64,000 bases of DNA from assembly GCA_965153355.1 (NCBI GenBank), contig OZ231126.1, positions 94,426,001 through 94,490,000 on the forward strand. The letters are read 5' to 3'. The DNA is from Flaccisagitta enflata. Lineage: Eukaryota; Chaetognatha; Sagittoidea; Aphragmophora. The notes under the pieces were generated by a model. It worked only from the letters and a program-made list of their open reading frames with translations. It had not been told where the DNA came from and ran no database searches. The translations under genes were made by a program, and so were the position numbers. Shown piece by piece: positions 13,296-23,752 of this stretch. The stretch's first letter is position 1. Every line of letters starts with the position of its first letter.

Positions 13296-14085
13296 TTACA
13301 TGCCGTCTTTCCCTTATATTGGGTTTTGTTTCACATGCCGTCTTTCCCTCATATTGGGTTTTGTTTTTAATGCCGTCTTTCCCTTATATTAGGATTTGTT
13401 TCACATGTCGTCTTTCCTCTATATTGGGTTTTGTTTCACATGCCGTCTTTCCCTTATATTGGGTTTTGTTTCATATGCCGTCTTTCCCTAATATTGGGTT
13501 TTGTTTCACATGCCGTCTTTCCCTTATATTGGGTTTTGTTTTACATGCCGTCTTTCACTTATATTGGGTTTTGTTTCACATGCTGTCTTTCCCTTGTATT
13601 GGGTTTTGTTTCACATGCCGTCTTTCCCTTATGTTGGGATTTGATTCACGTATTGTCTTTCCTCCATATTGGGTTTTGTTTCACATGCCGTCTTTCCTTT
13701 GTATTGGGTTTTGTTTCACATGCTGTCTTTCCCTCATATTAGGATTTGTTTCACATGCCGTCTCTCCCTCAAATTAGGATTTGTTTTACATGCCGTCTTT
13801 CCCTTATATTAGTTCTTGATTTACATGCCGTTTTTCCCAAATATTGGCATTTGTTTCACATGCCGTCTTTCCGTTATATTAGGATTTGTTTAACATGCCG
13901 TCTTTCCCTTATAATGGATCTTATTTCACAAGCCGTCTTTCCCTCATATAGGAATTTGCTTTACATGCCGTTTTTCCTTTATATTAGGATTTGCTTTATA
14001 GGCCATCTCTCCTTCATATTGGGAGTTTTTTTTTCTGCCAGAAAATGGGATTTATTTCTTTTTGCCATCTCTCTTTTGTGTTGGG
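13296..14085. repeat. 35-bp minisatellite, about 22 copies
   Basis: The unit contains CATGCCGTCTTTCCCT followed by TATATTGGGTTTTGTTT, and the period is 35 bp. Copies are clean in the middle and increasingly diverged toward 14 kb. All three frames stay open for long stretches because the unit lacks stops. The 184-codon frame starting at 13,223 is a translation of this repeat, not a gene. Confidence 0.95.
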
Positions 14086-14240
14086 TTTTTTTTCACAAGC
14101 AGGTTGATGATAAAACAATGTCATTTACACCCTTGGAGTAAACCACTAGGTTTCTGACACAAATTTTTAAGAAGGAAATGCTACTCTGGAGGCATAATTA
14201 CGCTTTTTTTGCCCCTTTTCATGATATCACAACACAAAAC

Positions 14241-14711
14241 ATTTTTAGTGCTCAGACTTCTTCCCCCGGGCTTGCAACCTGGCAATGGCGTTTTACTAAA
14301 AACTTTTTTTTTGTTTGACAACCCTTACACATGGACTCAGACTTGCCTTTAGTTGACTTGACCTTGCTTGCACATGGACTCAGACTTGCCTTTAGTTGAC
14401 TTGACCTTGCTTGAATTTACTTGACTTTATTTCATCTGAGCCTGTTGTCATAAAACATTTTTAGTGCTCAAACTTCTTCCTCCAGGGCTTGCAACCTGGC
14501 AATGGCGTTTTACTAAAAATGTTCTTTTTTATTTGACCACCCTTACACATTGATCTTAACTTACACATGGACTTGGACTGACTTTAGTTGACTCGACCTT
14601 GCTTGAATTTACTTGACTTTATTTCATCTGAGTTTGTTGTCATGAAACACTTTTAGTGCTCAAACTTCTTCCTCCAGGGCTTGCAACCTGGCAATGGCGT
14701 TTTACTAAAAA
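14241..14711 (-). repeat. Three tandem copies of the Helentron 3' terminus, about 200 bp apart
   Basis: Blocks at 14,241-14,302, 14,457-14,520 and 14,650-14,711 share TTTTTAGTGCTCA, a GGGCTTGCAACCTGG hairpin and TTTTACTAAAAA (plus-strand reading). The intervening DNA also repeats (CACCCTTACACAT, TTGACTTTATTTCATCTGAG). Each block is additionally bounded by inverted ATTTTTAGT/ACTAAAAAT. Tandem 3' ends are known for Helitron-like elements. Confidence 0.85.
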
Positions 14712-15208
14712 TGTTTTTTTTTACTAGACCTGACCTGACCTGACTTGACTTGACTCTATCTGACTTGACCTGACTTGACTTGGATTGATCTGACTTGACC
14801 TAATTTGACTTGAATCAACCTGACTCAACTTGACTCATCTTGACTTCACTTCAATGAACTTGTCTTGACCTCTTTTGACTCGACTCAAATCTACTTCAGT
14901 TGACTAGAATTCACTTAACTTGAATTAAATTGACTTTTTCTTGATTTCACTTGACTTGACTTAACTTGACTCATCTTAGGAATATATTTTTTTTTGTTTT
15001 TTTTTTTTTTTTTTTTTGTTTTTGTTTGTTTTTTTTGTTTTTTTTTTTGTTTTGTTTGCTGCTTAGGGCCCAGCTCTTGCCCTCTCTATTGTTCTAAATG
15101 CTGTTCAGGGCCCAGCTCACACCCATCTTGTCATTGTATCTGTGTCATGATCTACAAACATAGTTCTTGACTTGACTGAACTTTTTTTGGCTTTTTTTTT
15201 TTTTGTTT

Positions 15209-15252
<44 letters not shown>

Positions 15253-15472
15253 CTCAGGGCCCAGCTCACACCCCTTCTATATTCCTAAATGCTGCTCAGG
15301 GCCCAGCTCACACCCATCTTGCTCTTAGTCAAGGTTCAGCTATGTCGTGATCTACTTTCAAAGCATCGGCCACTCATCTGAAGTGCCTCAAATCAGCTTG
15401 AAGTTTTCTTTGAAATTACCTACTCTTTTTCCTTTCTTTTCTTTTCACACTATTCAATAACGGCGATCAGTT
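14712..15472. repeat. Helentron 3' flank: TTGACT-rich minisatellite, poly-T and GGGCCC repeats
   Basis: About 14,724-14,980 is a degenerate array of TGACTTGACC/TTGACT units. Long T-runs lie at 14,986-15,058 and 15,183-15,248. The motif CTCAGGGCCCAGCTCACACC recurs at about 15,062 (variant), 15,105, 15,253 and 15,296. This forms the 3' untranslated part of the Helentron between its stop codon and its proposed 3' ends. Confidence 0.8.
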
Positions 15473-18400
15473 TCATGGTTGGATATTTCGTTTTGAGTGT
15501 CTTTTCATGCACACAACAATGAGATTGTGGTCAGAGAAATAGGATTGTAATGACACCACTTCCCAGTTACTGGGCTTATTGAAGTTTATGAAAATCTGAT
15601 CAAGCTGACTATCATGAATTGTGGTGCCGCAACGAACGATGGGAAAAAAACCTTCTGCACTAGCAACAGCTTCAAGAGAAAAATCTTCTTTCATGTTGAT
15701 GTTGAAGTCTCCCATAATGATAGAATCTGTCTTTTTATGGTTCAGAAAGACGTTTTTCATTCTTGAAAGAAATTCGTTTTTTGGCATACTGTGATCTTTA
15801 TAAAGAACAGTCAATTGCTTTTGGCTCTTTGTGTTTTTCACTGTTATCATCTCAAGACGTCTGTCTGAATCCAAATTATCATGAAATGACGAGAATTTTT
15901 TTGGCAGTAACATGGCTACCCCACCAGATTTTCGTTCATGTTCTGTGTGGTCATTCAGATCTTTACGACATTTTTGATAGATATTGAAGTTACTGAAATT
16001 TGACCAACCTTCCCACTGATAAGTTTTAAGAGATGTTTCAGTGAGGCTGATAACACTTGAAGCCATTATAATGGGGTCATTTAGGACATCCTGAAAATGA
16101 AGAGGGAGTGATCTGACATTTTGCAGACAGATGAAATCCCATTCCTCTTTTGGAAAATTGTTGAAAAAAAGTAACCTTGGGTGAAGCTCTTCAACCATGG
16201 AATTTTGACGAATTCTTTCAATTTCTTGTCTGCCTTTGAAATTAGCGACTAAAGCATTAGGGTTGAAGCCGCGAAGGAATAAACCATCTGCAGACCTGCA
16301 TCTTGTTAAAGCGGTATACAACATTCCAGGCATCCATGCGCGGCCGCTGAATCCACCAATGACTACTTGATCTAAACTTCTACCTTGATATTTGTGAATT
16401 GTTGCCGCATAACACAATTTTAAAGGAAACTGCTTTCTTTTGTAGGTTGAATTCTTTGCTACTATAATGTTGCATTCAATTCTCTTAATGGGAATGGCTC
16501 CTGGATGTTTTTGTTGTAATACCTTGGACAAAGATCTTCGTTTCATTATTCCGGTGTTTGAATCATCAGGTTTCAGCCAAATCGTTTTTACATGGCCATT
16601 ACTCATAAGATCTATTGAGACAACTGTTCCTATGGTCCCATTAACTATCTTGTCTTCTACATTCTCATTTTTTGTTATCATTGCTCGCGCTCCAATTCCA
16701 ACAGTCAATAAAGATGGAAGACCTTGGTCATCTTTGGTATTTTGGACGTTGCATATTGAGAATGAGCCAGTTTGATCCATTTTTGAGTCCTCTGCTGTTA
16801 TATCTTTCTTGTCAAATAATGTGGAGATCATCTTTCTGTTGTGTTCATCAACATCTTTGTTCGTTGGAAACAAATGGAGGGCAGAATGCGGATAACTTGG
16901 ATGATTTTCTTGAATTTCTCTTGATCTCAAGAATGATATGACTTTTTTTTCATCCTCTGAAAGAGCAGATAGACCATCTTTTGAGCTCACCGACATAAAA
17001 CGCGCAATTTGAAGAATGTTTGCAAATGTTTCCTCTTTCTGTCGCATGCATTTCTTCAATTCAAAACATCTAAAGTGTGATTTCCACCTATTAGGCCTCA
17101 ACTTTGCATAAGGGTCATCTTTGGTCGAGACATTTTCATAGATGGGAGTCCCAAAAAGATTTAGTTGCATGAAATCTCCCACTTTTATGACAGACAAGTT
17201 ATTGTAGAGAGTTTCCCCCTTATCAGATGAAGGCACATCAAACACATGGTTTAGCAAATCATTCATATAGTTGTCCATTTGTGATGACTCAAGGCTGATT
17301 TCATCTTCAATTATCACTTGCACTGATTTCAATCGATCTCTTGTTGTTGCCTTAGAGACAGCTTTCATGTCTTTTAAACCATCTATCTTTCCATGTCCTT
17401 GACCAAGGCCCAAAAATGAATGCCATGTGCGGCCGTCTATATTTGCAGATGCCATTCCGGTAAACGATATCTTCATACATGCATTGTCAGGGTCAGCATC
17501 AGGAAGCTCTCTCTTCAATAGTTGATAAAGGACGTCAATGATTCTGCTCTTCCCTGTGCCTGCCCCTCCTATTATTCCAAGATGCAGTGGATAATGACTT
17601 GAATTTATTCGTTTGTTGCGCACCCAATCTAAAACATGCCAAAAAATGTTTTGCTGTTCTTCATTCAACCCTCTGATGTCTTCATAATAGATTCTATTGC
17701 TGTTCATGGTCTCTTCAAATTTGTTAGAAGTCGGGAGAGTATTGGCATTGCTTTGCTCATCCTCCTCAATGAATTCTTCATCCTCCATAGGAAAACAAGA
17801 CGTATTTTCAATGTTTTCTTCCTCCAGTGATCTCTGTAGATCTGCCATGTTTTTTTCTAAATCAGGTTCGTTTTGGTTTACTTGTTCAAAGGCTTCTTTT
17901 ATTGCATCAGACCCCTTTTCATACTCTTGCAGTAGCGGCTGTATTTTCTCTGCAAAATGCAGGAAACAATCCTTGTAAGTTTCAAATCCTTGCTTTATAT
18001 CAGAGAGACGCTCAGCACGCCAGGGCACGTAGGTCATCAATTTGGAGAAATAAAATCTCTCAGATTCACGGAAGTCATCGCCACATGTAAGCTTTGGGAG
18101 CCTTACGATATTTTTCTTAATCTTTTTCATCATGTAACCCTTTCCGTTCAACAACTGTATTTTACAAGAATTGACAAGTACGTCGCCTTGGGTGTCATCA
18201 TTTGTCTCAAAAGAGCCTTGTGTGCCTTTTCTCACATACCACGATGCAAAGGTGATTAATGGCATAGCGTCAAATATGTCATCAGTTGGTCGATTTTGAT
18301 AATACTCGATTATTCCATCATGGAAAATTTCTTCCTCTGATTTTGCTGATTGCTTGATGGTTCTCACGCGATTCTCGGGATAGTCAGTTGGTAAGTAGAT

Positions 18401-21400
18401 CACATCACGTGACTTCCAAAGTAATGGAAGTGACAAAAGATGAAAAATGGCTTCTGGGTAACTCATTTCTCTCTTGTTCATCCAAATATTCTTCATAGTT
18501 GAAAACAGAGATTTCATGTCGTTTTCATTCATCATAGCCTCCTTCATCAGTTTACTAACATTTCTCTCTGCTTTGCACAGGTATGAAAGTAAATAGCATA
18601 TGCAGCCATACATTTTCAAAGCATAAGCAATATCTTGGTTTGACCTGAGCAGCCTAAGAGAGTGGGCATTATACGAGTTGATCCAGCACTCATTTGGCCT
18701 TCTTTTGTGAATCACTGTTGGCTCTTTAAACGAAAACCATAGGCAAAGGCTGTAATCATCAAGACTTATCTTGATAGACTCCAAAAAATCATTAAGTGAA
18801 GAATATTCAGTGCCATGCTCACACAAATGACGTTGAACCAAATTATAGATTTCAGGTATCTTTGTTTTCAATCCGGGATCAAGCTCTCTGTACTCATCGC
18901 AATCATGACCTTTAGATATTATGGTTGCATTGCTTGGTAATCTTGGGAAATTGTATCTGCATGAGGAACCTTTCTTTTTCTTGCACTTAGTTTTCATACA
19001 TCGGTGAGTTTGGCATGTTGTAACCAAATTATGCAGTTCCTCATCATCCTCAATGGCAGGGATAGAACATGATATATAGCGGTTAATGAATTCGCAAACC
19101 TCAATATCTGTATGAACGCCATATATTATTGCTTTGTCTGTCCATACAAATTCATGAATATGCGGCGTTCCGCGTTGCTGAAATTCGACTTTAATCACAA
19201 AATCTTTTATTTTTCCATAAACTTCTGTCTTCATTTGGAAATCGTACACAAATTGGCGAAATACATCATAAATGTAAACTGTAACTGCAGCCGGATTTTT
19301 GTTTATCCATTTTACTCGTTCTAGAAAGGGCATCTTTTCAATTTGGTCATCAGTGAGTATGATACCCTCATGGGCAGCAACTTGCTTTATCGGTGTTACC
19401 CAATTCAGATCATTGGCCGAGAATGTTAACCAGAATGTAAAAGGCCCAAGTTGTTGAATCATGGCCAAAACGTCCTTTTTTGCTGTATCCCAGTAACCAG
19501 GTGTGGTTCTAACTTGCTTAAAAACTGGCCATGCCTTATTTCCCATTACAGCCTCCTCAATACTTCTCCTTGTTGACAGTTCTCCGCCAAACTTCTTTTT
19601 GGATTGAAAGTTAATTGTACTCTGCATTCTCTGGTTCTCCACTTGATTTTGTGCATGGAATACAAATCCTGCTTTGGTACAGCGACTATCCTGGCGCTGT
19701 AAAAGACTTTTGTAATAGTTTCCCAATGACAGAGGCACATTTCTCTTTGATGCAAAGCTTGATTCTCCATATGGGAATATTCCGGGATTAGCTAACTGAT
19801 CCAGGTTTTCAGACAACCTAGATATTGGCAACTTGTCTTCGCCTGGTGCTATACTGAATGAATTTTTTTCTTCTGATACTGGAAGAGTCGGCACTTGATC
19901 AACAAAGACACTGTCGTAGAGCAGGTTCTTGCCATCAATCTCTTCTTCTTCATCATTCTTCTTTGCAGATTCTTGCTGGGTGATATTTACATTTTTGTCA
20001 CTGTCATCTTCATGTGGTTGAACTTCATGGTTAGCACTGTCATTACTAGTCAACTTCAAGTAACTATCAGCATATGGCAAGTTATGGTCAACACTGAACC
20101 AATCTGGATCTTTTGATATCTTTCTATAAAAGGGGTTATTTTCTATGAGCCACTGTAGGCCTTCCTCTACATGCCTCTTTCGTATAGTCTGAAACATATA
20201 GTAGCCATGAAATTTCAGCCTTCTTTTCAGTTTCAAGGGTATAAGCTGTGAGTCTGTCAACTTTCGAGGAAGCATTGAAACAGTGGTAGAAATCTTATCA
20301 GGTTCAATGGGCACATAGACAGATTCTCCTTTTACACCTTGGTATGCCCCTCCTCTTAAGCCGACAATCTTTGAAAAAGGCAAAATCAGGGCAAGAAGTT
20401 GCAGCTCCAAGTCACACAAATCTGCAAGCTGTTTTGGTAAGGGTTTCAGCTCTAAATCATTTGCAATGGCCAATGTTGGTATCTTGCCACACTTTAAGTT
20501 ACGAAAACATGTGTGACATATGTATTCATCCAATATGTGCACATTTTTAGGCGGGAAACTGAAGCATTTTTCAACCATTGGTTTTTGTTTGTCTGCACAG
20601 TCTTTTATAAATGAAGCTTTTAAATCTTTGTGTAGAACTCTTACTCCTTTTTTGCGAAACATTCTGTGGCAGATTGAACAACAATATTGACGGAACTGTT
20701 GCATTTCTTTTTCACACAAAGTACCCATATGGCGAATATGCTCCTCTACATTCATATCTTGCTGTTCTTTTTTTTTCTTCTGCCTCCTAAGCTTAATTTT
20801 CTCCTTAATCTGATCTTTTTTTTCTTCCGGCAGTGACGACCATTCATTTCTCCGCTCAACTAATTTTGTTTTCAATTCCTCAGAAGACATTGCATCCCGT
20901 TTATCTTGATACTTTTGTTTTTCTTCATCTCTAGCTTCAGATGACATACGTTGCCTTTGTTCTTTTTTGGCCAATGTCTCTTTTGCTTTCTGCTCATTTG
21001 TCACTGCATGGCGTTTAGCTTTGTTTGTAATGGTCTCTCTTTCTTTCTCTACATCTGTCATTGCTTGGCGTTTAGCTTTGTTTGCAATGGTCTCTCTTTC
21101 TTTCTTTTCATCTGTCATTGCTTGGCGTTTAGACTTTTTTGTATTGGTCTCTCTTTCTTTCTCTTTATCTGTCATTGCTTGGCGTTTAGCTTTGTTTGTA
21201 ATGGTCTCTCTTTCTCTCTCTACATCTGTCATTGCTTGGCGTTTAGCTTTGTTTGCAATAGTCTCTCTTTCTTTCTTTTCATCTGTCATTGCTTGGCGTT
21301 TAGATTTTTTTGTATTGGTCTCTCTTTCTTTCTCTTTATCTGTCATTGCTTGGCGTTTAGCTTTGTTTGTAATGGTCTCTCTTTCTTTCTCTACATCTGT

Positions 21401-22603
21401 CATTGCTTGGCGCCTTACTCTGTTTGCAATTGTTTCATTTTCCTTCTCATCTTTTGTCATTGCTTTCCGTTTGATCTTGTTTGATTCCGATTCCTTCATT
21501 TTATCTTCAGTTGACATTCCAAGTCTTGCGTTCCTTTTTCTTGCGCATTCTTTTTGTTTCTCATCTAGTGGGACATCATTTTTCATGTTTTGATTGTCAA
21601 CTTTTGCTTTCATTCTGCAAAACTCATCATCATTTTCAAGGTTACTTTCATGACTCCTACTTCTAACCCCTGTATGGGATGAATTTTTTTTTTCAAAGTT
21701 GAACTCACTGTTTTTACTTTGCTGGAATTTGCTGGAAGAAGTGTCCATCGAATCATAGTCATTTTCACTGGAAGATACTCTGGCCTCTTTTTGTGGACCT
21801 TGTTTTTTCAATTTGCTCTTCACGTCGTGACTGAAAAAATCGCCAAGGTTGTTCTTTTGCCTCAATACTTTCCTTCTGTCATTTTCTATCCTTCTTTGTT
21901 GTGGATCATCACGCTGTTGTCTTTTTTGATCATTTTGAGTACATGTTGATAGGTTGACTGGACTCTGGCGCTTTTGTGCCCGAAATAGTCGCATCTGGGG
22001 GACACCACTGTTTAGCATATCGATCAATTGAGCTCTCATTCCAGGCAGAATCTGATACCAGCGCGGATCTTGCCTATTGGTTATCATCATCAAGTTTGCA
22101 ATTGCATAGATTCCACAGTTATTGGTATAACGACCTTGATTTTGACTGCAAACAACCTCTGTATCTTCAATGTGGCCATACAACAGCCGCAATTGCTTGT
22201 CAAGATCTCTAAGACGGAGTGCCCATGTGCGTGGACCAACAGGAATGGAGTCGTAGATGGTGATTTTACTTTGGCCTTCTAATATTTGTTTGTGGCTCAC
22301 GACATAATGCTGACTTGCTAAATAATGCAAATTTGTTCCTTCACTCTCTATTGGAACACGACTTCCAACGGGTAAATCTGCATTTTCTAAGGCATGCTGG
22401 TACAGGATACTAGGTGGAACAAGACCATGAAGTCCAGAGTCTATGGCATCATATCGGAGGTGATGACTAACGAGATCTAAAACGTCAATAGGAATCATGA
22501 CATTATCGTGCAGTGTGATGTCACGTGGCAGGACTCTTATTGCGGGAGAGAAATTTGGTCCTTCCCCTGAGAAAAGTCGCATTTGAGATTCAATTGGATC
22601 CAT
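15473..22603 (-). CDS. Helentron RepHel polyprotein with Ulp1-like protease and AP-type endonuclease
   Basis: The single uninterrupted ORF of 2,376 codons starts at an ATG at 22603 in good context (AAG ATG G). Residues about 85-170 form a Ulp1/C48-like cysteine protease core with His99 (QHYVVSH), Asp118 (ITIYDS), a Gln near 154-156 and Cys163 (NNCG). About 370-550 is a Lys/Glu-rich 19-residue repeat. About 638-800 has CxxC fingers and a DUF6570-like region. The Helitron Rep starts near 1055 (FTFWLTFSANDLNWV), with the HUH motif GTPHIHEF near 1145 and the tyrosine motif YLLSYLCK near 1336. The PIF1-like helicase has Walker A GGAGTGKS (about 1680), IIEDEIS (1762), GDFMQLN (1813) and AATIHKYQG (2067). 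An endonuclease/exonuclease/phosphatase domain closes the protein (CLQNVRSL, SLTETSL, GDFNIN, FSDHNLI). Together these predict nicking, strand transfer and unwinding for rolling-circle transposition. The protease role is unknown. Confidence 0.93.
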   Translation of the reverse strand: MDPIESQMRLFSGEGPNFSPAIRVLPRDITLHDNVMIPIDVLDLVSHHLRYDAIDSGLHGLVPPSILYQHALENADLPVGSRVPIESEGTNLHYLASQHYVVSHKQILEGQSKITIYDSIPVGPRTWALRLRDLDKQLRLLYGHIEDTEVVCSQNQGRYTNNCGIYAIANLMMITNRQDPRWYQILPGMRAQLIDMLNSGVPQMRLFRAQKRQSPVNLSTCTQNDQKRQQRDDPQQRRIENDRRKVLRQKNNLGDFFSHDVKSKLKKQGPQKEARVSSSENDYDSMDTSSSKFQQSKNSEFNFEKKNSSHTGVRSRSHESNLENDDEFCRMKAKVDNQNMKNDVPLDEKQKECARKRNARLGMSTEDKMKESESNKIKRKAMTKDEKENETIANRVRRQAMTDVEKERETITNKAKRQAMTDKEKERETNTKKSKRQAMTDEKKERETIANKAKRQAMTDVERERETITNKAKRQAMTDKEKERETNTKKSKRQAMTDEKKERETIANKAKRQAMTDVEKERETITNKAKRHAVTNEQKAKETLAKKEQRQRMSSEARDEEKQKYQDKRDAMSSEELKTKLVERRNEWSSLPEEKKDQIKEKIKLRRQKKKKEQQDMNVEEHIRHMGTLCEKEMQQFRQYCCSICHRMFRKKGVRVLHKDLKASFIKDCADKQKPMVEKCFSFPPKNVHILDEYICHTCFRNLKCGKIPTLAIANDLELKPLPKQLADLCDLELQLLALILPFSKIVGLRGGAYQGVKGESVYVPIEPDKISTTVSMLPRKLTDSQLIPLKLKRRLKFHGYYMFQTIRKRHVEEGLQWLIENNPFYRKISKDPDWFSVDHNLPYADSYLKLTSNDSANHEVQPHEDDSDKNVNITQQESAKKNDEEEEIDGKNLLYDSVFVDQVPTLPVSEEKNSFSIAPGEDKLPISRLSENLDQLANPGIFPYGESSFASKRNVPLSLGNYYKSLLQRQDSRCTKAGFVFHAQNQVENQRMQSTINFQSKKKFGGELSTRRSIEEAVMGNKAWPVFKQVRTTPGYWDTAKKDVLAMIQQLGPFTFWLTFSANDLNWVTPIKQVAAHEGIILTDDQIEKMPFLERVKWINKNPAAVTVYIYDVFRQFVYDFQMKTEVYGKIKDFVIKVEFQQRGTPHIHEFVWTDKAIIYGVHTDIEVCEFINRYISCSIPAIEDDEELHNLVTTCQTHRCMKTKCKKKKGSSCRYNFPRLPSNATIISKGHDCDEYRELDPGLKTKIPEIYNLVQRHLCEHGTEYSSLNDFLESIKISLDDYSLCLWFSFKEPTVIHKRRPNECWINSYNAHSLRLLRSNQDIAYALKMYGCICYLLSYLCKAERNVSKLMKEAMMNENDMKSLFSTMKNIWMNKREMSYPEAIFHLLSLPLLWKSRDVIYLPTDYPENRVRTIKQSAKSEEEIFHDGIIEYYQNRPTDDIFDAMPLITFASWYVRKGTQGSFETNDDTQGDVLVNSCKIQLLNGKGYMMKKIKKNIVRLPKLTCGDDFRESERFYFSKLMTYVPWRAERLSDIKQGFETYKDCFLHFAEKIQPLLQEYEKGSDAIKEAFEQVNQNEPDLEKNMADLQRSLEEENIENTSCFPMEDEEFIEEDEQSNANTLPTSNKFEETMNSNRIYYEDIRGLNEEQQNIFWHVLDWVRNKRINSSHYPLHLGIIGGAGTGKSRIIDVLYQLLKRELPDADPDNACMKISFTGMASANIDGRTWHSFLGLGQGHGKIDGLKDMKAVSKATTRDRLKSVQVIIEDEISLESSQMDNYMNDLLNHVFDVPSSDKGETLYNNLSVIKVGDFMQLNLFGTPIYENVSTKDDPYAKLRPNRWKSHFRCFELKKCMRQKEETFANILQIARFMSVSSKDGLSALSEDEKKVISFLRSREIQENHPSYPHSALHLFPTNKDVDEHNRKMISTLFDKKDITAEDSKMDQTGSFSICNVQNTKDDQGLPSLLTVGIGARAMITKNENVEDKIVNGTIGTVVSIDLMSNGHVKTIWLKPDDSNTGIMKRRSLSKVLQQKHPGAIPIKRIECNIIVAKNSTYKRKQFPLKLCYAATIHKYQGRSLDQVVIGGFSGRAWMPGMLYTALTRCRSADGLFLRGFNPNALVANFKGRQEIERIRQNSMVEELHPRLLFFNNFPKEEWDFICLQNVRSLPLHFQDVLNDPIIMASSVISLTETSLKTYQWEGWSNFSNFNIYQKCRKDLNDHTEHERKSGGVAMLLPKKFSSFHDNLDSDRRLEMITVKNTKSQKQLTVLYKDHSMPKNEFLSRMKNVFLNHKKTDSIIMGDFNINMKEDFSLEAVASAEGFFPIVRCGTTIHDSQLDQIFINFNKPSNWEVVSLQSYFSDHNLIVVCMKRHSKRNIQP

Positions 22604-23012
22604 CTTGCAAATTTTCGGTTAGGTTAAGAATTGAGATGGGAAATTTCACAAATAGTATTTGTTAGAAAGTTGAGGCACAAAAAGTTAAGTTTGAAATGGA
22701 GTTATTAGTATTAGTTCACTTTTTCATTTATGTCTTTTTTTTTTCTTCTCTATCTCGCTTTTCTCTTCCCTCTTCCCTCTTCCCTCTCCTCCTCTCGTCC
22801 TTTCCCTCCCCTGTAGGAGCCACAATAGTTAACTCAGAGTTATATGCACAATTAGTCAAGAGCTCTGAACGCATGCAAGTGGGCTTGCAAAAAACTCTTT
22901 GAGCACTAGGTCAGAGCCGCGATTGAAAAAAAGTGTAGCAAAGACCCGAGAAGCCCAAGAAAAGCTCAAAGCAACAGACAGATCAATCGAGATTACAGAC
23001 AAAGGAAAAAAA
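22604..23012. other. Helentron 5' leader and junction
   Basis: The stretch contains a pyrimidine-rich tract (22,735-22,815) and, at 22,881-22,910, GGGCTTGCAA next to TTTGAGCACTAGG, the counterpart of the 3' terminal repeats at 14.2-14.7 kb. The A-run (plus strand) at 22,926-22,932 may mark the insertion junction. Confidence 0.6.
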
Positions 23013-23145
23013 AACAAGGCTGTGTGCATACATGGTGGTTGGGCAGGGGCAGTAAAAGGATGAGAGCCTAGAGGTGGCAGGGGAGGGGCCGTAATGCTTA
23101 GAAATAACTATTCTGGCTAATTTTGCATCATCCAATCTTTTTGTT
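23013..23145 (+). mobile_element. HINE-like 5' fragment
   Basis: AACAAGGCTGTGTGCATACATGG is a diverged leader, followed by TTGGGCAGGGGCAGTAA and GGGCCGTAATGCTTAGAAAT. The last block also occurs in the complete copy at 33,677-33,931. No 3' palindrome follows. Confidence 0.6.
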
Positions 23146-23231
23146 TCAATATTTGGTCCTTCCTTTCTATATACCTACAAACATAGCTATGCAAGCTAGG
23201 CAAGCGACTAAAAATTTATATATACATATAC

Positions 23232-23262
<31 letters not shown>

Positions 23263-23752
23263 CATATATATATATATTTTAAAGTTTGTGTATATATGTC
23301 GTGGAAAAATGAAAGGAAGTTGCCCTCAAAAAGACATTTGTTCTTTTTTGTTAATACGGAAAATAGAGCAAAAATTACAGCGATATAATCTAAAAAGTTC
23401 TTTTTGGGAAACAGGGAAAAGAATCAAGACTTTTTTACAAAGCTGACTATTTTGTAAAACGAAAACATAAGCTAACTATCAGAAGGTTCATTGAATAATG
23501 TTTGATTTATTGATTTTGAAACCATAACTATTGCGGGTCCTACTCTCCTATCCTCTCCCCTCTTCTTCCTTGTCTCTTTTTTCTTTTTTTTTTCTTTTCC
23601 GTTTGTAAGAAGAAAAAAAACCGGGTGATACAATGAGGTGATTAGAATTTGAAGATGACTTTGAAAGTTTTTTTTTGTTTTTCTTTAAATGACTGGCGAA
23701 GGTTTGTACATACTTTTAGCATTAAATGTGCTCTACCTCTTTAAGATTGCTC
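23146..23752. other. AT-rich sequence with a (TA)n-like patch
   Basis: A TATATACATATATA patch lies at 23,217-23,280. The remainder is AT-rich without ORFs. If the promoter to the right is active, this is its transcribed leader. Confidence 0.5.

Larger units (their letters stand above)
14241..22935 (-). mobile_element. Helentron-type rolling-circle transposon
   Basis: The element surrounds the intact RepHel-endonuclease ORF. On the minus strand the proposed 5' end holds CTAGTGCTCAAAGAG (22,896-22,909). The proposed 3' end holds a hairpin CCAGGTTGCAAGCCCTGG followed by TTTGAGCACTAAAAA. TAGTGCTCAAA and TTTGAGCACTA are exact inverses, terminal at the 3' end and subterminal at the 5' end, which is the asymmetric inverted-repeat arrangement of Helentrons. 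The 3' end occurs three times (14,241-14,302, 14,457-14,520, 14,650-14,711). The 5' boundary is placed at a T-run (minus strand) near 22,926-22,932 by inference. Confidence 0.72.

Noticed and set aside
20951-21593. Plus-strand frames of 177 and 208 codons resembling multi-pass membrane proteins
   Set aside because: They are antisense shadows of the Lys/Glu-rich 57-bp repeat within the Helentron ORF.
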